This document shows positions 26,309 to 34,745 of a stretch of DNA of 64,000 bases, piece by piece. The stretch spans positions 1 through 64,000 of the forward strand of contig CBDUXP010000014.1 in the NCBI GenBank assembly GCA_965371225.1, in the 5' to 3' direction. This DNA is from CBDUXP01 sp965371225 [NCBI: uncultured bacterium] (GTDB lineage Bacteria; Abyssobacteria; SURF-5; CBDUXP01). The notes beneath the pieces were generated by a model. It had not been told where the DNA came from. It was given only the letters and a program-made list of their open reading frames with translations, and ran no database searches. Made by a program: the position numbers and the translations under genes. Position 1 is the stretch's first letter, and each line of letters starts with the position of its first letter.

Positions 26309-27774
26309 CCGAGCACCTGGCGCAGCTTGCGCGAAACATGCCCGGGGCGCGGGTGGTGGTGGTGGGCGACTACATGCTGGACCATTACGTGTGGGGCGCG
26401 ATCGAGCGCGTGTCCCCCGAGGCGCCGGTGCATGTGCTCGACGTCCGGGAGGAAGAAGACCGGCCGGGTGGAGCGGGAAACGTGGTGCTAAACCTGCTCG
26501 CGTTGGGGGCGGACGTGGCCTGCGTCGGCCTGCGCGGGCACGACGACGCCGGGCGCCGCCTCGTGAAGCACTTGAAACGCGCTGGCGCCGATGTGCAGGG
26601 CCTCGTCATCGACAACACGCGACGCACGACGTTGAAGACGCGCATGCTCGCCGCCAATCAGCAGGTGCTGCGCGTGGACCGGGAAGATCGGGACGTGGTG
26701 GCCGGCCCCGCCCTGCGGGAGTTGCAAGCGGCGTTTCGCACGGCCCTCGCCTCCGCGCAGGCGGTGATCGTCTCGGACTATGCGAAGGGGGCGCTCGCCC
26801 CCACGCTCGCGGCCACCGTGATCGAGGCCTGCCGGAAACGGGGCGCCCCGGTCCTCGTGGACCCGCATCGGCGGACGGACTATCAGAAGTACAAAGGGTG
26901 CAGTGTGCTCAAGCCGAACCTGGCCGAGGCCGCGCTGGTACTCGGCGCGGAACCGCAATCGGACGCGGAGATCGCCCAGGCCGGCGCGGCCCTGCGCAAA
27001 CAAGTGCAAGCGGACGCCGTCGTGCTCACGCGTGGCCCGGCCGGGCTCAGCGTCATTCGCAAAGGGCGCAAGGCGCTGCACGTGCGCGGCCTGCCGCGGC
27101 AGGTGTACGACGTGACGGGGGCGGGGGATACCGTGATCGCGACACTGGCGTGGAGCCTGGCCGGGGACACGCCGCTGCCGGACGCCGCCGCCCTGGCGAA
27201 CGTGGCCGCCAGCGTGGTGGTCGGCAAGGTGGGCAGCGCGACGGTCAGCCGCGATGAGATCGTGCATCACGTGCTCGACGTGCATCACGCCGCGGGCTTA
27301 AAAATTGTCCCACCGCGCATGATCGCCGATGCGCTGGCGCCGCACGTGGCGCGGGGCGAGCGCATCGTCTTCACCAATGGGTGTTTCGACCTGCTGCACG
27401 CTGGGCACATCCGCTCCTTCCAATTCGCCAAGGGGCTCGGGGACGTGCTCGTGGTCGGCCTGAACACGGACGCGAGCGTACGGCGGCTGAAGGGGAAGGG
27501 CCGCCCCGTCTTGCGCGAGGACGACCGCGCGCAGATTCTCGGCGCCCTCGAGGCGATCGACTACATCGTGCTCTTTGACGAACCGACCCCGCTCAAGCTC
27601 ATTAAACGTATTCGGCCGGATGTGCTCGTGAAGGGCAAAGACTACACCCGCGACACGGTGGTCGGCGCGGACTTCGTGGAATCCATCGGCGGGGAAGTGG
27701 TGCTCGCGCCCGTGATCGATAGCGCCTCGACGACGGACATCTTCGAGCGCATCCGCCGTTCGCGGGACGGCTAG
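26305..27774 (+). CDS. hldE: Bifunctional heptose 7-phosphate kinase / heptose 1-phosphate adenylyltransferase
   Basis: A 489-residue enzyme giving two steps of ADP-heptose synthesis for the LPS inner core. Residues 1-325 are a ribokinase-fold kinase (VVGDYMLDHYVWG, RVSPEAPVHVL, the anion-hole/base motif VTGAGDTVIA). Residues 345-489 are a nucleotidyltransferase with TNGCFDLLHAGH (the HxGH class motif) and a KGKDYT block. Domain order and length match HldE. gmhB and two heptosyltransferase genes follow in the same locus. No gmhA (isomerase) or hldD (epimerase) is recognised in this window. Confidence 0.96.
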   Translation: MTEHLAQLARNMPGARVVVVGDYMLDHYVWGAIERVSPEAPVHVLDVREEEDRPGGAGNVVLNLLALGADVACVGLRGHDDAGRRLVKHLKRAGADVQGLVIDNTRRTTLKTRMLAANQQVLRVDREDRDVVAGPALRELQAAFRTALASAQAVIVSDYAKGALAPTLAATVIEACRKRGAPVLVDPHRRTDYQKYKGCSVLKPNLAEAALVLGAEPQSDAEIAQAGAALRKQVQADAVVLTRGPAGLSVIRKGRKALHVRGLPRQVYDVTGAGDTVIATLAWSLAGDTPLPDAAALANVAASVVVGKVGSATVSRDEIVHHVLDVHHAAGLKIVPPRMIADALAPHVARGERIVFTNGCFDLLHAGHIRSFQFAKGLGDVLVVGLNTDASVRRLKGKGRPVLREDDRAQILGALEAIDYIVLFDEPTPLKLIKRIRPDVLVKGKDYTRDTVVGADFVESIGGEVVLAPVIDSASTTDIFERIRRSRDG

Positions 27775-27823
27775 CGCCTCCACGTTCCATCCCCGGCGGC
27801 TATCCCGCGCGGGAACGCGGTGC

Positions 27824-27829
27824 TACACT
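27824..27829 (+). promoter_or_regulatory. -10 box before the oxidoreductase gene
   Basis: TACACT ending 10 bases before ATG 27840, with no Shine-Dalgarno and no good -35. Same arrangement as other probable leaderless genes here. Confidence 0.35.
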
Positions 27830-27839
27830 GACTTCGACC

Positions 27840-28805
27840 ATGAGTCCAGGCGCACCCCGCATCGGAATCATCGGCGCGCGGCGGGTTCGCCAAGGCCTGG
27901 GCCCCTTCGTGGCGCGACACTTGCGCGATGCGGGCGCCGACGTCTGCTGCTTCCTTGCGACGACCGAAGCGACGCGCGACGCTACCCAACGGGACCTGGC
28001 AGAACGTTACGGCATCCTCGCCCGCGGGTACGTCGACGTGGCAGAACTCGTGGCCGAGGAGAAACTGGATGCCCTCGCGGTCCTCTCCCCCCACGAGACG
28101 CACGGCGTCTATCTGGAGACGGCGCTCGACGCCGGGCTGCACGTGCTCTGCGACAAGCCGCTGCTCTGGGGCGGGGACGACTTGGCGTCCACGGCGCAGG
28201 ACCTCGTCAACCGGTTCCAAGGCCGAGGCCTCGTCCTGTGGGAGAACTGCCAGTGGCCGTACACGCTCCCGGCCTACGCGGCGCTCCACCCCGCGGCGAC
28301 GCAGGCGGTACCGCGGCACTTCGCCATGCGCATGAACCCCACGGCGCTCGGGGCGCAGGTGTTGGCCGATTCGCTGCCGCATCCCCTGAGCATGCTGCAA
28401 GCGCTGGCGCCGGGGCATGAGGTCACCATCGAAGACGCGACGTACGCGCCGGCGACGGACCAGGAGAGGGAAGCGGTGCTGCGCTTCACGTACCGCGCCG
28501 CTCCCCACGCCATTGCGGTCGAAGTGCGGCTGACGCCGAAACTCCGCGCGCCGCGCCTGACCGCGTATGCCCTGGACGGGTGCTGGGTCCGGCGGCTCAT
28601 CCAAATGGACGACTACGCGCTTTTCTTCAGCGACGGGTTGCGCGTGGTGCCGCTCGACGATCCCGTGGCGCTGCTCGCGCGGGACTTTGTGCAGGCCTTA
28701 GGCGCGCGGCCGACCGATGAGAGCCGGGCCCGGACGCAACAGATCGTGCAACGTATGCAGATGTTAGACTACTTGGCGGCGGCGTTACGGGAGAGGATCG
28801 TGTGA
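27840..28805 (+). CDS. Gfo/Idh/MocA-family oxidoreductase
   Basis: A 321-residue NAD(P)-dependent dehydrogenase of the glucose-fructose oxidoreductase family. The N-terminal Rossmann fold starts IGIIGARR, with a degenerate glycine loop. The catalytic-lysine motif appears as LCDKPLLW near residue 105. The substrate-binding half is shorter than usual. Family members oxidise or reduce sugars at one carbon, so it may modify a sugar nucleotide. Its stop overlaps the start of the radical-SAM gene by four bases, so the two products probably act in one pathway. ATG 27840 lies just after a TACACT box. Confidence 0.83.
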   Translation: MSPGAPRIGIIGARRVRQGLGPFVARHLRDAGADVCCFLATTEATRDATQRDLAERYGILARGYVDVAELVAEEKLDALAVLSPHETHGVYLETALDAGLHVLCDKPLLWGGDDLASTAQDLVNRFQGRGLVLWENCQWPYTLPAYAALHPAATQAVPRHFAMRMNPTALGAQVLADSLPHPLSMLQALAPGHEVTIEDATYAPATDQEREAVLRFTYRAAPHAIAVEVRLTPKLRAPRLTAYALDGCWVRRLIQMDDYALFFSDGLRVVPLDDPVALLARDFVQALGARPTDESRARTQQIVQRMQMLDYLAAALRERIV

Positions 28806-30025
28806 GCCACCCCATTCACGACTTTTCGGGAAAACTGCGCCAACCCGCGGTGGTGGAACAGGTGCGCGCCTACGTCGAGTGGCGCCGCGCTATCGCCGCC
28901 GCTCGCGCAGAAGGTGCGCCCGAGCCGCCGCCGCCCGCCACCGCGCCCATCTCGATCAATCTGGACCTGACCACAGCGTGCAATTTCCGATGCGATCACT
29001 GCATCGACTGGGACATTCTGAACTCGAAGCACAAGCACGAGGAGGCGGAGCTGCGCGCTTCGCTCCAGCTCATGGCCGAGCGCGGGCTGCGGTCGGTCAT
29101 CATCATCGGCGGCGGCGAACCGACCATTTACCCGGGGTTTGTGGAGTTCGTCCGGTATCTGAAGTCCCTGCGGTTGCAGGTGGCCGTGGTGTCGAACGGC
29201 AGTCGGGGGGACCGGCTTCTGGAAATCGCGGACTGCCTGGACGAGGGCGACTGGATTCGGCTTTCGCTCGACGCTGGGAGTAACGAGTTGTTCATCGCCA
29301 TGCACCGGCCGGTGAATCCCAAGTGCGACCTGGATGAAATCTGTTCGTGGATTCCCAAGCTCAAGGCGAAAAACCCCCGCGTGAAGGTGGGCTTCTCGTT
29401 CATCATCGTCTGGCGCGGCGCCGAACGCGACGGGGTGGAGGTACAGGAGAACATTCAGGAGATCGTGTCGGCGACCGCGCGGGCGAAACACGCGGGCTTT
29501 GATTACATTTCCCTGAAGCCGTTTCTCGAACGCACCCCCGAGGGCGCGGAGGTCATGGAGCCGGAGCATGGCCATGAAAACCTGGAGTGCATCATCAAGC
29601 GGGTGCGAATCGAAGTGGATAAGGCGAAGGTCCACGCGGACGAGGCGTTCGCCGTGTACGAAAGTACTAACTTGCGGCTGCTGGAGGAGGGTACGTGGGA
29701 GGCGTACACGCACCAGCCACGCGTGTGCCACATGCAGGCGCTGCGGCAAGTCCTGACGCCCACCGGCCTGTACAATTGCCCGGCCCATCGCGGCGTGGGG
29801 AAAGCCCGGATCGGGGAGCGGTGGGCGTTCTTCGACGCGGACAACGCCTCTGAAACCGGGGGGCACCTGGCCGACCTCCTGGACCGCTTCGATGCGAGCC
29901 ACGAGTGCCGCGAGGTGACGTGTCTCTACAATGACGTGAACTGGTGGCTGGACCGAATGATCGAAGATCCGCGCGCGGAGGGCGTCCTCGAAGCCGGCCC
30001 GGAACGCGCAGATTATTTTCTCTAA
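28802..30025 (+). CDS. Radical SAM protein of unknown substrate
   Basis: A 407-residue radical-SAM enzyme. The [4Fe-4S] motif is CNFRCDHC (Cys 60, 64, 67), preceded by a 50-residue helical extension. IIGGGEPTIYP is the GGE motif that binds SAM, and SLDAG follows on the next strands. Towards the C-terminus, Cys residues in RVCHMQ, YNCPAH and HECREVTCLYND could hold an auxiliary cluster, as in SPASM/twitch proteins. GTG 28802 overlaps the oxidoreductase stop. Location inside the LPS heptose locus suggests sugar or lipid modification, but peptide modification cannot be excluded. Confidence 0.85.
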   Translation: MSHPIHDFSGKLRQPAVVEQVRAYVEWRRAIAAARAEGAPEPPPPATAPISINLDLTTACNFRCDHCIDWDILNSKHKHEEAELRASLQLMAERGLRSVIIIGGGEPTIYPGFVEFVRYLKSLRLQVAVVSNGSRGDRLLEIADCLDEGDWIRLSLDAGSNELFIAMHRPVNPKCDLDEICSWIPKLKAKNPRVKVGFSFIIVWRGAERDGVEVQENIQEIVSATARAKHAGFDYISLKPFLERTPEGAEVMEPEHGHENLECIIKRVRIEVDKAKVHADEAFAVYESTNLRLLEEGTWEAYTHQPRVCHMQALRQVLTPTGLYNCPAHRGVGKARIGERWAFFDADNASETGGHLADLLDRFDASHECREVTCLYNDVNWWLDRMIEDPRAEGVLEAGPERADYFL

Positions 30026-30124
30026 GCTTCATCTGCGGGCTCCCGCGGATGGGCAAAGCGAGCCCTGAGTCGCCCCGGCCGCGGGGGAAAAAGGTCAAGC
30101 GCATCCTGTCCGGGTAGACATTAC

Positions 30125-31120
30125 GTGATCGCCAAGAAGTCCAAGCCAACGTTGCATGCTGTGTTTGCTGCTTGGTGGCGGCGCCTGCGAACGGAGTTCG
30201 GGGCACTAGCGGAAACCCGTTTTCAGGGAGAGCCCGGCGAAACCGGTGGGCCGGCGGAACCCATTGCCTTCGGACAGTGGATGGCATTGGCGCTCATCGT
30301 GACATGCGCGTACAACGTTTTGGCCAATCGTCATCGCTTCCCGCAATTGCTCCTGCCGGAGTACCGCGCCATAGAGCCAATGTTCGATTTCGAAGCGCTG
30401 AGGCAGGAAGCCCGCGAGCAAGACGGCGTGGTCGTTCGACGGCCCGACTCCATCGAAATCCGGGGCTATGATGTGCTGTTGGTTGGCGACTCCCAGTTGC
30501 TTTGGTACCCGGTCCTCACGGACGATGTCATCCTCTCGCGCGAATGCTCTGAGGTCCACGTGAAGCGCCTGCGAAAAGCGCTCTCCGAGAAGTCCCACTA
30601 CCAATTGATCGTGTTGTGGTCGGGAAGCGCCCACATGGTGCTGCCGGACGAGTGTCCCGACATGGACGTGTATCTCTCGGCCACGAAGGAGTTACTTGCG
30701 TTGGCCCAAGCGCACTCCGATGAGGTCTTATTGTTCTCGCCAATGCCCCTCGTCGTCACGGATGAAGCTTTGCGGGCGAATGACAGCAGCGTTCGTTGTG
30801 GAACCGCCGCGCGTGAACTCGAGGCCTACCTATTCGCCCAGCTGCCGGACATGGTGACCTACGTGAATGCGGTGGAACTCCACGCGCAGGCTTCCTCCGT
30901 AGGGTTGATCATGTCGGACACCTTCCATCTCTCTGGCAGAGGACACATGGCGGTGGACCGTTTGCGGGCGCACACACGCGAGCACGATCCAAAGCGGTTC
31001 CTGCACTTGACGGGATTTGACCTTGCGGACTGGTTGACTCCGGAGGAACTGGCCGACCAAGTGCACCGTGCGGACGCGCGGGAGGAACCGCGACCTGCGC
31101 AAGTGCCTGCCGGTTCATAG
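30125..31120 (+). CDS. Membrane-anchored SGNH-like protein
   Basis: A 331-residue protein with one membrane helix at residues 50-67 (FGQWMALALIVTCAYNVLAN) and a periplasmic domain. It carries the SGNH block VLLVGDSQLLW (Ser nucleophile in GDS) and a late DTFHLSGRGHM block with the Asp-x-x-His pair. These proteins typically move or remove acyl groups on exported glycans. Its base composition is lower in GC than neighbours. The 100-base gap upstream shows a small imperfect hairpin but no terminator. GTG 30125 is the start; no clear ribosome site is present. Confidence 0.7.
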   Translation: MIAKKSKPTLHAVFAAWWRRLRTEFGALAETRFQGEPGETGGPAEPIAFGQWMALALIVTCAYNVLANRHRFPQLLLPEYRAIEPMFDFEALRQEAREQDGVVVRRPDSIEIRGYDVLLVGDSQLLWYPVLTDDVILSRECSEVHVKRLRKALSEKSHYQLIVLWSGSAHMVLPDECPDMDVYLSATKELLALAQAHSDEVLLFSPMPLVVTDEALRANDSSVRCGTAARELEAYLFAQLPDMVTYVNAVELHAQASSVGLIMSDTFHLSGRGHMAVDRLRAHTREHDPKRFLHLTGFDLADWLTPEELADQVHRADAREEPRPAQVPAGS

Positions 31121-31205
31121 TCGGTTGCGCCGAACGTCCCAGACCACCGGTACTCCCGCGCCGGATGATCCGGTGCGCCGACTCTGGTAGGAAGGGTGCG
31201 TCCTG

Positions 31206-31967
31206 GTGCAAATACGTGCCATAGGCTTTGACCTGTTCAACACGCTGATCACGTGTGATCTCTCGCTGCTGCCGTCTGCCGTCATCAATGGCCGCGAACA
31301 GCCGAGCACGCTCCCGCATTTACAGGAAGTGCTCGAACACGCCGGGCACACGGTGGACCTGGACCGCCTAGACGAAGTGAAGACGCGCATATCGACCGAA
31401 CAGGATGCGGAGAAACATCGTACCGGACGCGAGATTCCGTCCGCGCACCGCTGGGCCGCCGTGCTGACAGCGTTGGAGATTCCACCCACGGAAGCGTTGG
31501 TGACGCGGGTGGTCGAGGCGCACATGAGAACCTTGTGCGGTGCCTGGAACATCGCGGAAGCCGAGCGGGAGGCGCTGCACCGCATGCGTGAACGCTATCC
31601 CATCGCCCTCTTGTCCAACTTCGATCATGGCCCGAGCGCCCGCGCCCTGCTCGACCGCTTGGAACTGACATCATTGTTCGGGTACGTGGGCATCTCCGAT
31701 GACCTGGGTTGGCGCAAGCCGGAAGCGCAGCTGTTCGACGGCGTGCTGAAAGCCCTCGCTGTGGAGGCGGACGCGTGTCTGTTCGTTGGCGACAGCGTCG
31801 AGCACGATATCGCCGGCGCGCAATCGGTGGGCATGCCGTCGGTGTGGCTCCAGCGCTCGAACGCGCCCTATCCGGCCGACGCCGCCCCGCCAACATTCCA
31901 GGCCGCGAACCTTGTCGAGCTGGAGGCGCACCTCGCCGGCGCGGTGGGTCGGTCACGTCCCGCATGA
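31206..31967 (+). CDS. HAD-superfamily hydrolase
   Basis: A 253-residue cytosolic phosphatase-like protein. Motif I is FDLFNTL, the DxD being reduced to D-L-F as in haloacid-dehalogenase-type members. Motif II is LLSNFDHG and motif III/IV appears as GWRKPEAQLF and FVGDSVEHDIAGA. A helical cap lies between motifs I and II. The Phe in place of the second Asp suggests dehalogenase-type or non-standard phosphatase chemistry. GTG 31206; substrate unknown. Confidence 0.85.
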   Translation: MQIRAIGFDLFNTLITCDLSLLPSAVINGREQPSTLPHLQEVLEHAGHTVDLDRLDEVKTRISTEQDAEKHRTGREIPSAHRWAAVLTALEIPPTEALVTRVVEAHMRTLCGAWNIAEAEREALHRMRERYPIALLSNFDHGPSARALLDRLELTSLFGYVGISDDLGWRKPEAQLFDGVLKALAVEADACLFVGDSVEHDIAGAQSVGMPSVWLQRSNAPYPADAAPPTFQAANLVELEAHLAGAVGRSRPA

Positions 31968-31981
31968 GGTAAGGTGGTGCC

Positions 31982-32971
31982 GTGATGCCGGCTGTGCTCT
32001 GCCTCGGATTGCTGGCGGCGGCGGTTGGCCCCGCACAACATTGGACACCCATGACCGACCTCGTGCATACCTATTCGATCGTGGCGCGCGATTCCGACAC
32101 GGGCCAACTGGGTGTCGCGGTGCAATCCCACTACTTCGGTGTCGGGGCCGCCGTGCCCTGGGCCGAGGCGGGTGTGGGGGCGGTGGCGACACAGGCCACG
32201 TCAGATCCCGGCTACGGGCCGCGGGGTCTGGACCTGATGCGCACGGGCATCGCCGCCCCCGATGCGCTCGGCGCGCTGCTCAAAGCCGATCCGCTGCGCG
32301 AAACGCGGCAGGTGGCCATGATCGATGCGCAGGGTCTGGCCGCGGTGCATACGGGGGCCCTGTGCATCGAGTGGGCGGGCCACGACACGGGCGACGCGTA
32401 CACGGTGCAAGCCAACATGATGCTGAACGCGGCGGTGGTGCCTGCGATGAAGGCCGCGTATGACACCGCCACGGGCCCCCTGGCGGAACGGTTGCTGGCG
32501 GCGTTGGAAGCCGCGGAAGCGGCGGGCGGGGACATTCGCGGGCGGCAGTCGGCCGCGCTGCTGGTGGTGAAAGGCGAAGCCAGTGGCCAGCCGTGGAATG
32601 ATCGCCTCGTGGACTTGCGCGTGGAGGACCACCCCGAGCCCTTGGGGGAGCTAGGCCGGCTGCTCCGGCTGCGGCAGGCGTATGACGCTATGGCGGTCGC
32701 CAACCGGGCCGCCATGCAGGGGGATATTGACGCTGCCACGCGGGCGGTCGCGGAAGCGGAACGCCTGGCGCCCGAGCAACTGGAGATCGCCTACTGGCAC
32801 GCCGTCGGCTTCGCCATGAACGGGCGGCTGGACGAGGCCGTCCCCATCTTCGAGCGCGTGTTCGCGGCGGACCCGAACTGGGCGGAGCTGCTGCGCCGGC
32901 TGCCGAAGGCGAATCTGATGACGCCAGACGTGGTCGATGCGGTGCTCGGCCGTACCGGCGCGGTGCGCTGA
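31982..32971 (+). CDS. DUF1028-family protein with C-terminal TPR-like region
   Basis: A 329-residue protein. Residues 1-20 look like a signal peptide (MMPAVLCLGLLAAAVG). Residues 28-230 are a DUF1028 domain, an Ntn-hydrolase-like fold of unknown activity, recognised by TYSIVARDSDTGQLGVAVQSHYFGVGAAVPWAE-type spacing and the ATQA..DPGYGPRGL block. The last 90 residues hold one to two TPR-like helix pairs. GTG 31982 or ATG 31985 may start it. It sits between the HAD gene and gmhB with short gaps, so it is probably co-transcribed, but a role in LPS is not evident. Confidence 0.83.
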   Translation: MMPAVLCLGLLAAAVGPAQHWTPMTDLVHTYSIVARDSDTGQLGVAVQSHYFGVGAAVPWAEAGVGAVATQATSDPGYGPRGLDLMRTGIAAPDALGALLKADPLRETRQVAMIDAQGLAAVHTGALCIEWAGHDTGDAYTVQANMMLNAAVVPAMKAAYDTATGPLAERLLAALEAAEAAGGDIRGRQSAALLVVKGEASGQPWNDRLVDLRVEDHPEPLGELGRLLRLRQAYDAMAVANRAAMQGDIDAATRAVAEAERLAPEQLEIAYWHAVGFAMNGRLDEAVPIFERVFAADPNWAELLRRLPKANLMTPDVVDAVLGRTGAVR

Positions 32972-32992
32972 CCGCGCGGGGAGGCGCAACCA

Positions 32993-33595
32993 GTGGCTGT
33001 CCCGGCCGTGTTCTTGGATCGCGACGGTACCATCACCCGCGAGGTGGGCTACGTCAATCACGTGGACCGACTGGAGTTGGAAGACGCGGCGGCCGCGGGG
33101 CTGAAGGAACTGCAGGCGCACGGCCTGCTCCTCGTGGTCGTCACCAACCAGTCGGGCGCCGCGCGGGGCTATTTTCCCGTGTCTCTGATCGACGTGGTGA
33201 ACGATCGGATGCGGGTGCTCCTGACCGAGCGGGGCGTTCATTTGGACGGGGTGCACTACTGCCCGCACCATCCCACCGCGGGCGAGCCTCCCCTGCGGCA
33301 GGTGTGCGACTGCCGTAAGCCCAAGACGGGGATGGTCGAGCAGGCGGCGCGCGAGCTGGACATCGATCTGAGCCGGTCATACCTGGTGGGGGACAAGGTG
33401 CACGACGTGCTCTGCGCGCAGAACGCCGGGATGAAAGGGCTCCTGGTGCTGACCGGGTACGGCAAGGGGGACTTCACCTATCTGCTGCGCACTCTGCCCC
33501 GGCCCCCCGCGGCCGTGTGCAGCGATCTGCGCGAAGCCGCCTACTGGATTCTGTGCGACCTCGGCCTGCGCCAGCCCGCCTTTAGCGACGCGTGA
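32993..33595 (+). CDS. gmhB: D-glycero-D-manno-heptose 1,7-bisphosphate 7-phosphatase
   Basis: A 200-residue HAD-IIIA phosphatase acting between the two HldE steps. Motif I is FLDRDGTI, motif II is VVTNQSG and the zinc-binding insert CPHHP...CDCRKPK is present. Motif IV is YLVGDKVHD. This insert and length match GmhB. GTG 32993 has a GGGGAGG ribosome site. Its stop overlaps the waaF start (GTGA). Heptose phosphates are dephosphorylated in the cytosol before adenylylation by HldE. Confidence 0.94.
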   Translation: MAVPAVFLDRDGTITREVGYVNHVDRLELEDAAAAGLKELQAHGLLLVVVTNQSGAARGYFPVSLIDVVNDRMRVLLTERGVHLDGVHYCPHHPTAGEPPLRQVCDCRKPKTGMVEQAARELDIDLSRSYLVGDKVHDVLCAQNAGMKGLLVLTGYGKGDFTYLLRTLPRPPAAVCSDLREAAYWILCDLGLRQPAFSDA

Positions 33596-34623
33596 ACCGC
33601 ATTCTCGTGCGCCTGCCCAATTGGGTGGGCGACGTCATCATGGCCACCCCCATGTTGCGGGCGTTGCGGGCGTACCTGCCCGAGGCGCAGATCGATCTGG
33701 TGGGGAAGGCCGGTCTCGAACCGTTGGTCGCGGGCTTGCCGTACTACGACGCCTTTCTACCGTTCGAGCGCGGATGGCGCGGCGGCCGCCGACTGGTGCG
33801 TGCGCTGCGACCTCGTGGTTACGACGTGGCGCTGGTGCTGCCCCATTCGTTCGGCGCTGCGTGGCCCATGGCGCTGGCGCGGGTGCCGCGGCGGATCGGC
33901 TACACCAAGTATCCCGCGCGGCGGTGGCTGCTGACCGACCCGCTGCCCGTGGCGTACGACACGCGCGGCCGGTTCGTGCCCACCCCCATGCATGAGCTGT
34001 ACCTGGGATTCGTCCGCGCGCTGGGCGGGCCGGCGCAGGCGGACGTGTGGCCGAAACTCCCGCTCACGGAGGAGACAGTCGCGCGCGTGCGCGCGCTTCG
34101 GGAAGCCCACGGGCTGCTGGACCGGCCGTACGTGGTCGTCAACCCTGGCGCGCACTTCGGCGCAAGCAAACTCTGGACCGCCGACGGGTTCGCGGGGGTG
34201 GCCGACGCCCTCGCCCGGGAAGCGGGTGCGGCCGTCGTCCTGGTGGGCGGGCCGGGCGAAGGCGCGATCGGCCGCGCGGTGATGACCGCCATGCGGGAAC
34301 CGGCCGTTGACCTGTGCACGGAATCGATCGGCCTGGCGGCGCTGTACGGGCTCATCGCCGAATGTGCCCTGCTCGTGTCCCTCGACTCCGGCCCGCGGCA
34401 CATGGCCGTCGCCGCACGAAAACCGGTCGTGGTTGTCATGGGGCCGACGGATCCCCGGTTCACGAACTGCTGCCTCGACCGGACGGAGGTCGTCCGGTTG
34501 GGGGACCTGTATTGCATCGGCTGCCATTACAAAGTCTGTCCCACCGAACACGAATGTATGCGCCTGCTTCCGCCCGCCCGCGTCCTCGACGCCGCACGCC
34601 GCTTGCTGCGCGCCGGAGGTTGA
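33592..34623 (+). CDS. waaF: Lipopolysaccharide heptosyltransferase II
   Basis: A 343-residue GT9-family enzyme that adds the second heptose to the LPS inner core from ADP-heptose. The N-terminal RLPNWVGDVIMATPMLRALR motif is diagnostic of WaaF. The late SLDSGPRHMAVAARKPVVVVMGPTDP block binds ADP-heptose. The CIGCHYKVCPTEHECM cysteine segment near the C-terminus is common in this clade. GTG 33592 overlaps gmhB. The stop TGA runs directly into the third copy of the dispersed repeat. Confidence 0.94.
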   Translation: MNRILVRLPNWVGDVIMATPMLRALRAYLPEAQIDLVGKAGLEPLVAGLPYYDAFLPFERGWRGGRRLVRALRPRGYDVALVLPHSFGAAWPMALARVPRRIGYTKYPARRWLLTDPLPVAYDTRGRFVPTPMHELYLGFVRALGGPAQADVWPKLPLTEETVARVRALREAHGLLDRPYVVVNPGAHFGASKLWTADGFAGVADALAREAGAAVVLVGGPGEGAIGRAVMTAMREPAVDLCTESIGLAALYGLIAECALLVSLDSGPRHMAVAARKPVVVVMGPTDPRFTNCCLDRTEVVRLGDLYCIGCHYKVCPTEHECMRLLPPARVLDAARRLLRAGG

Positions 34624-34648
34624 ACCGCCCAGCCGCTAAGAACCATCG

Positions 34649-34745
34649 AACCACCAAGACACGGAGAACACCAAGAGGCTCGGGCCCTGGAGGTAGGGTG
34701 TTCGGGCGTGGCGTCTTTCTTGGTGTCCTTGGTGACTTTGTGGTT
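34649..34745. repeat. Dispersed CCAAGACACC repeat with inverted ends, copy 3
   Basis: This copy lies between two convergent heptosyltransferase genes. The left side (34649-34676) and the reverse complement of the right side (34717-34745) are imperfect inverted repeats built on AACCACCAAG. The right end begins at the stop codon of the reverse gene. A related ACCGCC unit touches the waaF stop at 34621. It could fold into a hairpin and act as a two-way transcription end, but that is inference. Confidence 0.8.

Noticed and set aside
30032-30052. Small hairpin after the radical-SAM gene as a terminator
   Set aside because: Stem of eight with a wobble pair and no T-run.
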